Positions 24,376 through 32,927 of a stretch of 64,000 bases of DNA are shown one piece after another. Under the pieces are notes generated by a model that made no database searches, was not told the DNA's origin, and worked only from the letters and a program-made list of their open reading frames with translations. The DNA is from Amycolatopsis sp. A133 (GTDB lineage Bacteria; Actinomycetota; Actinomycetes; Mycobacteriales; Pseudonocardiaceae). How positions within the stretch are numbered: position 1 is the first letter of the stretch; each line of letters opens with the position of its first letter. Position numbers and translations under genes: made by a program. The stretch is from NCBI RefSeq assembly GCF_031082405.1, contig NZ_JAVHJU010000020.1, positions 141,794-205,793 on the forward strand, read 5' to 3'.

Positions 24376-27327
24376 ATGCCGACCGCGCCGACGATCTCGC
24401 CGCGCGAGCGCGAAGTCCTGCTGGCCGTCGCGGACCGGTTGACCAACGCGGAGATCGCCGAGCGGCTCTACGTGTCGGTGCGGACCGTCGAGAGCCACGT
24501 GTCCACGCTCCTGCGGAAGCTGGCCGCCCGCGACCGCCGCGAACTGGCCGCGCGGGCGCCGGGGCTCGCCGGCCCGCCGGCCGGGCTCGTGGTGGGGGCG
24601 CCGCGGCCGCCGACCAGCTTCGTCGGCCGGGCGGCCGAGCGCGACGCCGTGGTGCGGCTGGTGGCCGGGAGCCGGGTGACGACCGTGCTCGGCCCGGGCG
24701 GGATGGGCAAGACGCGGCTGGCCGTGGCCGCGACCGAAGCGGCGTCGCCCCTGTTCCCGGACGGCACCACCTTCGTCAACCTGCTCCCCAGCCGGCCCGG
24801 TTCGGTGCTCGAGTCGGTCGCGGCCGGGCTCGGCGTCCGCCCCCGCCCGCAGCAGCCGCTGTCGGACGCCGTCACCGCGCAGCTGGCCGGCCGGGCGCTG
24901 CTGGTGCTGGACAACTGCGAGCACGTGGCCGACGACGTCGCCGACGTGATCACCGCGCTGACGGCGGCGAGCCCGCGGCTGAGCGTGCTGACGACCAGCC
25001 GCGAACGGCTCGGCGTGCCCGGCGAAACGGTGCTGCACCTCGGCCCGCTGCCGGCCGCCGCCGACTTGTTCACCGAGCGGGCGAAGGCGGTCGACCCGGC
25101 GTTCGACGCGGACCCCGCGAAGGTCGCCGCGCTCTGCCGCGCACTGGGCGGCTCACCGCTGAACATCGAGCTCGCCGCCGCGCGGGTGGCCTCGCTGGGC
25201 ATCGACGCGCTGCACACGGGACTGGCCGACGACCCGCTGCGCGTGCTGTCCGCCGGCCGCGGCCAGGACCGGCACCGGTCGCTGCGCTCGGTGCTCGAGT
25301 GGAGCCACCGCCTGCTGAGCGCCGAGGAACGCACGCTTCTGGCCCGGATTTCCCGGTTCCGCAACGGCTTCGCCCTCGGCGACGTGGCGGCGCTGTCCCC
25401 GGACCTGTCGGTCGGCGCGGTGTCCGACCTGCTCGGACGGCTGGTGGACAAATCCCTCGTCACGGCCCACCGTGAGGCCGGCACCTGGACGCTCTTCGAC
25501 GGGGTCGCCCGCTTCGCCCGCGAACGGCTGGACGGCTCGCCGGAGGCGGCCGAGGTCACCGCCCGGTACCGGCGGTGGGCGGCCCACCGCGCTCGGGAGC
25601 TGACCACCCGCCTCGGCGGCGACTGGCGCGACGAGTTCGACCGCATCGCCGACGACCTGCGCACCTGCGTCACCGAGGGCGGCACGGCTTGCGGCGAGCA
25701 CCGCCACGACCAACACGGCCGCCTCGCCGACACGCGCGCCACCGCGGACCACGATCACCCGCATGCCTCCGTCGCCGGCACCCCGGACCACCCCCACCCG
25801 CATGCCCCCGTTGCCGACACCCCGGACCACCCCCACCCGCACGCCCCCGTCGCCGACACCCGCGCCATCGCGGACCATTCCCGCCCGCGCGCCCCCGCCG
25901 CCCACACCCACGCCACCTCGGACCACCACCCGCATGCCTCCGTCGCGGACACCCGCGCCGCCCCGAACCACCCCCATCCGCATGCCCCCGCCGCCGGCAC
26001 CCGCGCCACCGCGGAGCTCGACCACGACCTGGCCGCGAACCTGGCGCGGCTGGCCTACGCGCGCGGTTTCCTGGCGGAGGCGGTGACCCACTGGCGCACG
26101 GCCGCGGACCGGGCGCCGTCCGCCGCGGTCGCCGCCGGTGATCTCGCCCGTGCGGGCAGCGGCACGCATCTGCTCACCCACGCCCGCGACCACTTCGACC
26201 TGCTGCTCGTCGCGGCCGGGCGCGCGGCCGGCGACCCCGCCACGCGGGCGGTCTGCCTGGCCGGCGCCGTCGTACTGGCCGAACGGTTCCGCGGCGCCGG
26301 CTTCGTCACCGATCCCGTGCCGGAGCCCGAACTGGACCGGCTGCTCGCCGAGGCCACCGAAGCGGCCACCCGGGCACCGGCAGCCGCGGCGAGCGTCGCC
26401 GTCGCCCGCGCCTGGCGGTCCGGACCGGGCCCGCAGTCGGTCGACGCCGAGGCCGCCGGGCGAGCCGTCGCGGCGGCGTCCGGCGATCCGCTGCTGCTCA
26501 GCGCCGCGCTGGACGCCCAGTGCACGGCGCAGGCACTCGCCGGCCGTCCGGACCGGGCGTACCGCACCACCCAGGAGCGCCTCGCCCTCGTCACGACGCT
26601 CGACCGCACCGACCCGCACGCGGCGGTCGAGGTGCTGGACGCGTTCCGGGCCGCGATCACCTACGCCGTCGCCACCGGCGAGCTGTCCGGCGCGCTGGCC
26701 CTGAGCAGGCGCGCGGCCGGCGACCCGGCGCTCGCCGGCCACCCGTACTGGGGCACGAGCGGCCTGGTCACCGCCCTCGCGCTGACCGGCCGGTTCGCCG
26801 AAGCCCGCACGGCCGCCGACGAGCTGTGGCACACGACGGCCGAAACCGGGCCGCCGCGCAACGCCACCCTCGGCGTACCGCTGCTCGCGGCCGCGCTGGC
26901 GGCGGGCCTGTCCGGCGACGAGCCGTCGATGGCCGAATGGCGGACCCGCGCGGCCGCGGTCGCGGGCGTGGCGACGCCGGCCGAGTCGGCCAACCTGGCG
27001 CCGCTGGACGCGTTCGTCCGGGCCCGGGTGGCCCTGCACACCGGCACCGGCCTGGCCGGACTGCTCCCCGAAGTCGGCACCGCCTTCACCCCCGGCCGCT
27101 TCGACGGCTACGCGGCGGGCCTGGCCGCGGAACTGGCCGTGGCGCTCAACGCCCCGGACATTTCCCACCACATCGCCCGCGCGGAGCGGCACGCAGCACA
27201 CAACCGCTGGACGGCGGCGGCCCTGACGCGCGCCCACGCCCGCCGCCAAGGCGACGCCGGCCTGCTGAAGGACGCCGCAAAGCAGTTCACGGAACTCGGC
27301 GCGGCCTTCGAAGCGGAAGCGACGTGA
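24376..27327 (+). CDS. Large regulator: N-terminal LuxR HTH plus STAND/AAA ATPase
   Basis: A 983-aa regulator. The LuxR-type HTH is at the N-terminus (SPREREVLLAVADRLTNAEI, residues 7-26, then VSVRTVESHVSTLL), not the C-terminus as in MalT/LAL proteins. A P-loop ATPase follows: Walker A GPGGMGKT near residue 107, Walker B LLVLDNCEH near residue 175, sensor region TTSRERLGV. The winged and TPR-like helical region extends to the end. Residues about 445-550 are an inserted His/Pro/Ala-rich repeat between the ATPase and the last helical part. The product likely binds DNA when a signal and ATP are bound. Targets may include the divergent cupin gene. Confidence 0.88.
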   Translation: MPTAPTISPREREVLLAVADRLTNAEIAERLYVSVRTVESHVSTLLRKLAARDRRELAARAPGLAGPPAGLVVGAPRPPTSFVGRAAERDAVVRLVAGSRVTTVLGPGGMGKTRLAVAATEAASPLFPDGTTFVNLLPSRPGSVLESVAAGLGVRPRPQQPLSDAVTAQLAGRALLVLDNCEHVADDVADVITALTAASPRLSVLTTSRERLGVPGETVLHLGPLPAAADLFTERAKAVDPAFDADPAKVAALCRALGGSPLNIELAAARVASLGIDALHTGLADDPLRVLSAGRGQDRHRSLRSVLEWSHRLLSAEERTLLARISRFRNGFALGDVAALSPDLSVGAVSDLLGRLVDKSLVTAHREAGTWTLFDGVARFARERLDGSPEAAEVTARYRRWAAHRARELTTRLGGDWRDEFDRIADDLRTCVTEGGTACGEHRHDQHGRLADTRATADHDHPHASVAGTPDHPHPHAPVADTPDHPHPHAPVADTRAIADHSRPRAPAAHTHATSDHHPHASVADTRAAPNHPHPHAPAAGTRATAELDHDLAANLARLAYARGFLAEAVTHWRTAADRAPSAAVAAGDLARAGSGTHLLTHARDHFDLLLVAAGRAAGDPATRAVCLAGAVVLAERFRGAGFVTDPVPEPELDRLLAEATEAATRAPAAAASVAVARAWRSGPGPQSVDAEAAGRAVAAASGDPLLLSAALDAQCTAQALAGRPDRAYRTTQERLALVTTLDRTDPHAAVEVLDAFRAAITYAVATGELSGALALSRRAAGDPALAGHPYWGTSGLVTALALTGRFAEARTAADELWHTTAETGPPRNATLGVPLLAAALAAGLSGDEPSMAEWRTRAAAVAGVATPAESANLAPLDAFVRARVALHTGTGLAGLLPEVGTAFTPGRFDGYAAGLAAELAVALNAPDISHHIARAERHAAHNRWTAAALTRAHARRQGDAGLLKDAAKQFTELGAAFEAEAT
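25720..26025 (+). repeat. His-rich minisatellite inside the LuxR-ATPase gene
   Basis: Degenerate in-frame units of about 39-54 bases encode variants of DHPHPHAPVADT; two adjacent units near 25780-25860 are almost identical. The encoded stretch has more than 15 His. Confidence 0.8.
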
Positions 27328-27588
27328 CCGGCCACCGGCTGCGGGATCTCCTGGCTTCCCTGGCTTCCCTCGGCGAACTCCGGGCGACGTGCACGGCCGG
27401 GACCGGCGCCTCGTCGAGGTGGCAGCTGAACGGATCTCCGACGAGCCGACCCCCGGTCGAAACGAAGGCCGCCACTGCAGCGCCGGTCCGGTTCGATCCG
27501 GTCTGACCACCTCACGTGACGAGGGGTAGCCCGATGCGGGGAGGGGTTCGCGCATACTGGTGACGTCCCCGGCGGAAGGAGAAGCGGT

Positions 27589-28521
27589 TTGAGTGCCACC
27601 GCCGAGGCGGGTGCGGGCACCTTCGTGCACCCCGCGTTGTTCTACCGCGGTGCCGCCGAGTACCTGGCGGGCACCGTGCCGTTCGTGTGGGGCGGCCTCG
27701 CCGCGGACGAGCCGGTGGCGGTCGCGGTGCCCGGGGACAACCTCGCCCTGCTGCGACGCGAACTCGGCGCGGACGCCACGCGGGTCCGGCTGCTGGACAT
27801 GACCGAGGCCGGGCGCAACCCCGGCCGGATCATCCCCGGCGTGCTGCGTGCCTTCGCCGACAGCCACCCCGGCCGGCCGGTGCGGATCATCGGCGAGCCG
27901 ATCTGGGCGGCGCGGTCGGCCGTCGAGTACCCGGCGTGCGCCCAGCACGAAGCTCTCATCAACCTCGCCTTCACCGGCCGGGACGCGACGATCCTCTGCC
28001 CCTACGACGTCGAGTCGCTCGCCCCGGACGTCCTCACCGACGCCGAGGCCACGCACCCGGTCCTGATCGACGGCACCGGACGGCGCGCCAGCACCGGCTA
28101 CGACCCCACCGGGCTGATCGCCCGGTACAACGAGCCCCTGCCCGTGCCGGAAGGGGCGTTCGAGCTGGCGGACACCACGGACCTCGCGGCGGCCAGGGCA
28201 CTGACCCACGTCCGCGCGACCGCCTGCGGGCTGGGCGCCGATCAGGTCGCCGACGTCGCGGTGGTCGTCACCGAACTGCTGACCAACAGCGTCGAACACG
28301 GCAGCGGGTCCGGCACCGTCCGGTTCTGGGGCGGCGACGGCGAGTTCGTCTGCGAGATCCACGACCGCGGCCGGCTCACCGATCCCCTCGCCGGCCGCCA
28401 CCCCGCGACGCCCTACCAGCCCCGCGGCCGGGGGCTGCTGCTCGTCAACCACCTGGCCGACCTGGTCCGCCTGCACACCGGCGACGACGGCACGACCGTC
28501 CGGGCCTACTTCCACGCCTGA
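27589..28521 (+). CDS. RsbA-type anti-sigma factor: MEDS sensor plus HATPase kinase
   Basis: A 310-aa cytoplasmic protein. Residues 1-175 are an MEDS domain (methanogen/methylotroph DcmR-type sensor; FVHPALFYRGAAEYLAG, CPYDVESL). Residues 185-310 are a histidine-kinase-like ATPase of the RsbW type with N-box VVTELLTNSVEHG and G-box PRGRGLLLVNHLADLV. The start is TTG 27589, with AAGGAG 7 bases upstream and no better codon. It probably phosphorylates an anti-anti-sigma partner or holds a SigB-type sigma factor. A STAS gene lies nearby at 29328. The 260-base gap before it holds no other gene. Confidence 0.9.
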   Translation: MSATAEAGAGTFVHPALFYRGAAEYLAGTVPFVWGGLAADEPVAVAVPGDNLALLRRELGADATRVRLLDMTEAGRNPGRIIPGVLRAFADSHPGRPVRIIGEPIWAARSAVEYPACAQHEALINLAFTGRDATILCPYDVESLAPDVLTDAEATHPVLIDGTGRRASTGYDPTGLIARYNEPLPVPEGAFELADTTDLAAARALTHVRATACGLGADQVADVAVVVTELLTNSVEHGSGSGTVRFWGGDGEFVCEIHDRGRLTDPLAGRHPATPYQPRGRGLLLVNHLADLVRLHTGDDGTTVRAYFHA

Positions 28522-28591
28522 ACCGCCGGTCCCCCGGCACTACCACCGCACTACCGCCCGCGCCTGAACCGGCCACCCCAGCGCTACCGCA

Positions 28592-29128
28592 CTACCGCCC
28601 GCGCTCACTCCCGCGCCTGAACCGCCGGTGCACGACGCCACCCGCGACCGCCCCCAGCGCCACACCGCCGTACACGTCGGTCGGCCAGTGCGCCCGCGTC
28701 CGGAGCCGGCTGTAACAAACCGCGGCCGCCAGCGGCGCGAGTGCGGCTCCCACGGCGGGCGCGTCGAGCGCGACCGCGACCGTGAACGCGGCCGCCGTCG
28801 TCGCGTGCGTCGACGGGAAAGCCGAGGACTTCGGTTTCTCCAGCAGCGCGCGGTGGGCCGGCAGACTGTCCGCCGGTGGCCGCCGGCGCCGGACCACGGC
28901 CTTCATGCCGTGGCCGAACGCCATTCCGGCCGCGGCGGCCACCAGCCCGCGGCCCGCGGCCCGGCGCCGGCGGCCCGGCCGCCACGCCAGCACTCCCGCC
29001 ACGACCACCCACAGCAGGCCGCCTTGGGCCAGTGCGCTGAGCGTCGTGACCGGCCACGCCGGCCGGGTGACCGGAAGGTCGTTTTCGTCCGGTCCGTCTC
29101 CCTCACGAAACGGTGCTTCACTCGGCAT
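28592..29128 (-). CDS. PAP2-family phosphatase
   Basis: A 178-aa membrane phosphatase. All three PAP2 motifs are present: K-x6-RP as KAVVRRRRP, PSTH in SAFPSTHATT (the more usual form is PSGH), and SR-x5-H-x3-D as SRLRTRAHWPTD. It probably removes phosphate from undecaprenyl diphosphate or another lipid phosphate at the membrane. ATG 29128 is chosen because conserved sequence begins after it. The 3' end runs into a short degenerate repeat shared with the spacer to the RsbA-like gene. Confidence 0.88.
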   Translation of the reverse strand: MPSEAPFREGDGPDENDLPVTRPAWPVTTLSALAQGGLLWVVVAGVLAWRPGRRRRAAGRGLVAAAAGMAFGHGMKAVVRRRRPPADSLPAHRALLEKPKSSAFPSTHATTAAAFTVAVALDAPAVGAALAPLAAAVCYSRLRTRAHWPTDVYGGVALGAVAGGVVHRRFRRGSERGR

Positions 29129-29192
29129 GAGGACCAATTTCCCCGCCTGCCACCGGTTCAACCACCCGTTTGTCCACCGTGGAGCATCCACA

Positions 29193-29332
29193 GTGACGGA
29201 CGGGCTCTTCAACCCGATGGCGCGGGAGCTGGTGGAGGTGCAGTACCAGCTTCGGCGGCATCGAGCCCACCCCGGCCGACGACGCACGGCGGGAAACGAT
29301 CGGCGGCCTGCGGGCGCCCACCCCCGCCTAAC
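29193..29332 (+). pseudogene. Possible small frameshifted gene
   Basis: From GTG 29193 one frame reads TDGLFNPMARELVEVQYQL; a one-base shift near 29255 gives a second frame, GGIEPTPADDARRETIGG, ending in TAA at 29330-29332. Together they would make a protein of about 46 residues. There is little else to support it, and no clear ribosome site. Confidence 0.2.
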
Positions 29333-29753
29333 TCTGGCTCGGGATCTCCGTGGCCCGTTCCCAGCCGGACGGCAGGCGGCTGACGTTGAGCGCGTGGTCG
29401 AGGCCGCTGGCCGAAAGGGCCCGGCGCACCACCCGGTTGTCCCCGGTGACGACGCGCAGGGTCGCGTTCTCGCGGACCACGCGGGCCTGGATGCCGCCGA
29501 GGGCGGCGAGCCCGGCTCCGTCGAGGAAGTCGACGCCGGACAGGTCGAGCACGAGGACCGGGAACCGGCGGTGCGCCCACGTGCTCAACGCCGAACGCAC
29601 CTGGGGCGCGCTGTCGGCGTCGAGGGCGCCGCGGATCCGGACCATGACCGCGCCGAAGTACGGCCGGATCACCTGGATGTCGAACGCACTGCGCTGTTCG
29701 CGCGCCGACGGCGCTTGGGGAATCGCCGTCGCTGGGGGCTGGACGACCAACAT
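29328..29753 (-). CDS. STAS-domain protein (anti-anti-sigma factor-like)
   Basis: A 141-aa protein with one STAS domain from about residue 40 (VRIRGALDADSAPQVRSALS; LVLDLSGVDFLDGAGLAALG). In regulated antagonists such as SpoIIAA the loop is DSSG with a phosphorylated Ser; here it is DGAG, so this protein cannot be switched in the usual way. ATG 29753 is the best start, with a weak GAGG. The upstream 361 bases (29754-30114) hold no gene on either strand that I can support, only the operator-like site at 30069. Confidence 0.85.
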   Translation of the reverse strand: MLVVQPPATAIPQAPSAREQRSAFDIQVIRPYFGAVMVRIRGALDADSAPQVRSALSTWAHRRFPVLVLDLSGVDFLDGAGLAALGGIQARVVRENATLRVVTGDNRVVRRALSASGLDHALNVSRLPSGWERATEIPSQS

Positions 29754-30068
29754 TTTCCACGCCTCATTCGCAGATGACGTGCCGACCGGGTCTCGCCAAC
29801 CCGCTCGTCCGCCGCAAGTCGGGGGAGGGATGGTGCTGCTGAACTGCACTTCGCAGCGTAGTCCTTGATCCGAACGGCGCAACCCCGCCAACGGCCGAAC
29901 CCCGCACCGCCGCACGCGACCCGCACGCGCGCCGTTCAAACCCCCCATCCGGGTGAACCAGCACCGTGACCGGCGCCTGGAAACCCCTTCGGCCACGTGA
30001 TCAGGCGAACCGCGGCCACCCGGCGCCACGGCCCCTTGACAGGAGCGCACGGCCCGCTCATCATCAGC

Positions 30069-30089
30069 TATCTCAGGGTTCCTGATATA
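30069..30089. promoter_or_regulatory. Putative operator before the catabolic operon
   Basis: TATCTCAGG and CCTGATATA flank GTT, giving an inverted repeat with one mismatch, 26 bases before the ATG of the aldehyde dehydrogenase remnant. The surroundings are AT-richer than the neighbourhood, as expected of a promoter. The regulator is not in the window. Confidence 0.45.
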
Positions 30090-30114
30090 CACTCGCTCAG
30101 TGAGGAGCACGCCG

Positions 30115-30290
30115 ATGACCGCAGTGGACGAGCGGCCGGGCCTGCGGCCTCGCCCGGACGTCGCGCCGGGATGGCTGTTCATCGGCGGCCGCTGGACGGA
30201 GACCGCGCAGCGCTTCGACGCCGTGGACCCGGCCGACCCTCGCCCGCGCGACGACCGCCGACGTGGACGCGGCCAGGCAGCCTGCAGGCC
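30115..30290 (+). pseudogene. Aldehyde dehydrogenase N-terminal remnant
   Basis: ATG 30115 with GAGGAG upstream begins an aldehyde dehydrogenase: GWLFIGGRWTETAQRFDAVD and PADP. The next family stretch appears in another frame (ATTADVDAARQ), so there is a frameshift near 30242, and the sequence then ends at the hairpin at 30298. About 90% of the enzyme is gone. Confidence 0.7.
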
Positions 30291-30297
30291 TGACGCT

Positions 30298-30339
30298 CGT
30301 GAGTGTTAAGGCGGGTTAGAACCCGCTTTACCACTCACG
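30298..30339. repeat. 20-base-stem hairpin between gene remnants
   Basis: CGTGAGTGTTAAGGCGGGTT at 30298-30317 and its near-perfect complement at 30320-30339 are separated by AG only; one mismatch and one G-U pair. It may be a terminator or a dispersed palindromic repeat at the junction where the dehydrogenase genes were lost. Confidence 0.7.
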
Positions 30340-30370
30340 ACAGGCGACCGCCCCCCGTCAGGAGATTCCC

Positions 30371-30601
30371 ATGCCCACCACCACCGCGGCCGTCGTGGAA
30401 TCCGCCGCGGTCACGCGCGTCGCCGGCCCGACCATGGGCGACGCGGAGACCCAGACGCTCGTGCCGGCGCTGGCCGGACTCGTCGCCTCCGGGCGGTTCC
30501 CGCCCGAAAAGCTGGTCACCCACCACGAGTTCGGGCAGATTCAGCAGGCAGTGGACGACGTGCTCGCGGGCAAGACGAGCAAACCGGTGCTCCGCCTGTG
30601 A
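30371..30601 (+). pseudogene. Internally deleted Zn-alcohol dehydrogenase, still an open 76-aa frame
   Basis: The first residues (TTTAAVVESAA) are the N-terminus of an NAD(P)-dependent Zn-alcohol dehydrogenase. The rest (GDAETQTLVPALAGLVASGR, then KLVTHHEFGQIQQAVDDVL and GKTSKPVLRL) is the C-terminus. About 280 residues with all zinc ligands and the Rossmann fold are missing, yet the frame is intact and has AGGAG 6 bases upstream of ATG. It ends 11 bases before the acyl-CoA ligase start, within the same likely transcript. Confidence 0.75.
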
Positions 30602-30612
30602 AGGAGGCAGCA

Positions 30613-32154
30613 GTGAACTTCCCCGACTTCGGTCTGGGCAGCTGGCCCGCGCGGCGGGCGCGGATCAACCCCGGCCGGACCGCGCTCGTGCAGCGGAACC
30701 GGAGCCTGACCTACGCCGGGCTCGCCGAGCGGGTCGAACGGCTCGCCGGTGCGCTCACCCGGCTCGGCGTCCGCGCGGGTGACCGCGTGGCCTACCTCGG
30801 CGTCAACGACATCACCGTGTTCGAGACGCTGTTCGCCACCGCGCGGTGCGGCGCGATCTTCGTGCCGCTCAACTACCGGCTCTCCCCCGTCGAGATCCGG
30901 TACATGCTCGGCGACAGCGGCGCCTCGGTCCTGGTGCACAGCGCGGACACCGGTGACCTCGTGGCGGCGGCCGGTGCGCTGCCGGACGGCGTCGTCGTCG
31001 CGACGGACCCAGCTGGGGACGAACGGGACTTCGAGGCGGAGCTCGCCGAGGCCGGGCCGCCGCCGGACACCGCGGTGCGGCTGGAAGATCCGTGCCTGCT
31101 GCTCTACACCTCCGGCACCACCGGACGGCCGAAGGCGGCGGTCCTCACCCACGGCAACCTCACCTGGAACACCGTCAACCAGCTGGCGCACCTCGACGTC
31201 CTGGGCACCGACAAGGCGTTGTGCATCGCGCCGCTGTTCCACTGCGTCGGGCTGGGCCAGATCACGCTGCCGACGCTGTTCAAGGGCGGCAGCGTGGAAC
31301 CGGTGGCGAAGTTCGATCCGGGCACCATCCTCGCCCGGATCGGCGAAGCCGGGATCACGAGCTTCTCCGCGGTCCCCACGATGCTCGAGATGATGTGCCG
31401 CCACGAGGACTGGGACCGCACCGACCTGAGCTCGCTGACCTGCGTGCTCTACGGCGGGTCACCGGTGGCCGAGCGCGTCGCCCGCACGTGGCTGGACCGC
31501 GGTGTGAAACTCCTCCAGGGCTACGGCATGACCGAAGCCGCTCCCGGCGTGTCGATGGCCACCCACGAGGGCACGCTCGACCACCCGGTCGCCGCCGGCG
31601 TGCCGCACTTCTTCACCGACGTCGCGGCCCTCGGCCCCGATCTCACTCCCCGAGCATTGAACGGGACACCGGCCGAGCTGCTGGTGCGCGGCCCGCACGT
31701 CTTCGGCGGCTACTGGAACCGGCCCGCGGAGTCGGCGGCGAGCTTCGTCGAGGGTGACTGGTTCCGCACCGGCGACGTCGTCCGCGTCGACGACGACGGC
31801 TGGGCCCACGTCGTCGACCGGGTCAAGGACCTGATCATCTCCGGCGGGGAAAACGTCTACCCGGCCGAGATCGAAGCGGTCGCCCTCCGGCTCGACGCCG
31901 TCGAGGCCTGCGCCGTCGTCGGGGTGCCCGACGAGCGCTGGGGCGAAGCCGGTGCGGCCTTCGTCGTGGTCCGGCCCGAGGCCGAACTGGACGAACCGCA
32001 GTTCCGCGCCCACCTCGAGCGGCACCTGGCGCGCTACAAGGTGCCGAGACACGTGCAGTTCACCGACGCCTTGCCGCGCAACGCCACCGGCAAGATCCGC
32101 CGCGTCGAACTGCGCACCCTCGCCGCCGAAACCTTCACGAACGGACCCGCATGA
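30613..32154 (+). CDS. Acyl-CoA synthetase (FadD3/long-chain type, AMP-binding)
   Basis: A 513-aa ATP-dependent carboxylic acid-CoA ligase that activates an acid through an acyl-adenylate. Motifs: P-loop YTSGTTGRPKAAV, GYGMTEAAPG, WFRTGDVVRV and the catalytic Lys in NATGKIRR close to the C-terminus. GTG 30613 has AAGGAGG 5 bases upstream. It overlaps the next gene by ATGA. Its substrate is unknown; the operon implies degradation of an imported or side-chain acid. Confidence 0.93.
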   Translation: MNFPDFGLGSWPARRARINPGRTALVQRNRSLTYAGLAERVERLAGALTRLGVRAGDRVAYLGVNDITVFETLFATARCGAIFVPLNYRLSPVEIRYMLGDSGASVLVHSADTGDLVAAAGALPDGVVVATDPAGDERDFEAELAEAGPPPDTAVRLEDPCLLLYTSGTTGRPKAAVLTHGNLTWNTVNQLAHLDVLGTDKALCIAPLFHCVGLGQITLPTLFKGGSVEPVAKFDPGTILARIGEAGITSFSAVPTMLEMMCRHEDWDRTDLSSLTCVLYGGSPVAERVARTWLDRGVKLLQGYGMTEAAPGVSMATHEGTLDHPVAAGVPHFFTDVAALGPDLTPRALNGTPAELLVRGPHVFGGYWNRPAESAASFVEGDWFRTGDVVRVDDDGWAHVVDRVKDLIISGGENVYPAEIEAVALRLDAVEACAVVGVPDERWGEAGAAFVVVRPEAELDEPQFRAHLERHLARYKVPRHVQFTDALPRNATGKIRRVELRTLAAETFTNGPA

Positions 32155-32927
32155 CCACCCCACTCCTGCCCCCTTCGCTGCGCCTGGAGCTGCGGGACGA
32201 CATCGCCGTGCTGTGGCTGGCCCGTCCCGAAAAGCGCAACGCCCTCGACGACGCCACCGTGCTCGGCCTCGAGACGTTCTTCGGCGCGCCGCCGCCGGGG
32301 GTCAAGGCCGTCGTGCTCGACGCCGTCGGCGACCACTTCTCCGCCGGGCTCGACCTTTCCGAGCTCACCGAGCGGGACGCGTTCGAGGGCCTGGAGCACT
32401 CGATGATGTGGCACCGCGCCTTCGAACGGCTCGAACGCGGGCGCGTCCCGGTGATCGCCGTGCTCAAGGGCGCGGTCGTCGGCGGCGGCCTGGAACTGGC
32501 GGCCGCCGCGCACATCCGCGTCGCGGAGCCCTCGGCGTTCTACGCGCTGCCGGAGGGGCAGCGCGGGCTGTTCGTCGGCGGCGGCGCGTCGGTGCGGGTG
32601 CCGCGGCTGATCGGCGCGCACCGGATGGCCGACATGATGCTCACCGGCCGCGTGCTGGACGCCGACGAGGGCCACGCCGTCGGGTTGTCGCACTACCGCG
32701 TCGAAAACGGCCTGGAGCACGCGCTCGGGCTGGCCCGCAAGATCGCGGGCAACTCGCCGATCACGAACTTCGCCGTCCTCCAGGCCCTGCCCCGCATCGC
32801 CGAAGCCAACCCGGCCGAGGGTTACCTGATGGAGGCGCTGATGGCCGCGATCGCCGGCGGCAGCGCCGAGGCGAAGGAACGCATGCAGGCGTTCCTCGAC
32901 AAGCGCGCCGGGAAGGTCGGCCGATGA
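32151..32927 (+). CDS. Enoyl-CoA hydratase/isomerase family protein
   Basis: A 258-aa crotonase-fold enzyme. Motifs: RPEKRNALDDATV, oxyanion-hole DHFSAGLDLSEL, and GAVVGGGLELAAAAHIRVAE. The second catalytic position carries LPEGQRGLFVGGGAS, with Glu in the usual place. Starts and ends are coupled by ATGA overlaps to both neighbours. It hydrates or isomerises the enoyl-CoA made in the pathway. Confidence 0.93.
   Translation: MTTPLLPPSLRLELRDDIAVLWLARPEKRNALDDATVLGLETFFGAPPPGVKAVVLDAVGDHFSAGLDLSELTERDAFEGLEHSMMWHRAFERLERGRVPVIAVLKGAVVGGGLELAAAAHIRVAEPSAFYALPEGQRGLFVGGGASVRVPRLIGAHRMADMMLTGRVLDADEGHAVGLSHYRVENGLEHALGLARKIAGNSPITNFAVLQALPRIAEANPAEGYLMEALMAAIAGGSAEAKERMQAFLDKRAGKVGR

Noticed and set aside
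25153..28515. A 1120-codon open frame on the minus strand
   Set aside because: It lies opposite the LuxR-ATPase and RsbA-like genes and has only low-complexity Arg/Gly/Ala content. High GC creates such antisense frames.
28518..28625. Degenerate repeats of about 46 bases between the RsbA-like and PAP2 genes
   Set aside because: Units are irregular and partly coding for the Arg-rich PAP2 tail; not an element I can name.
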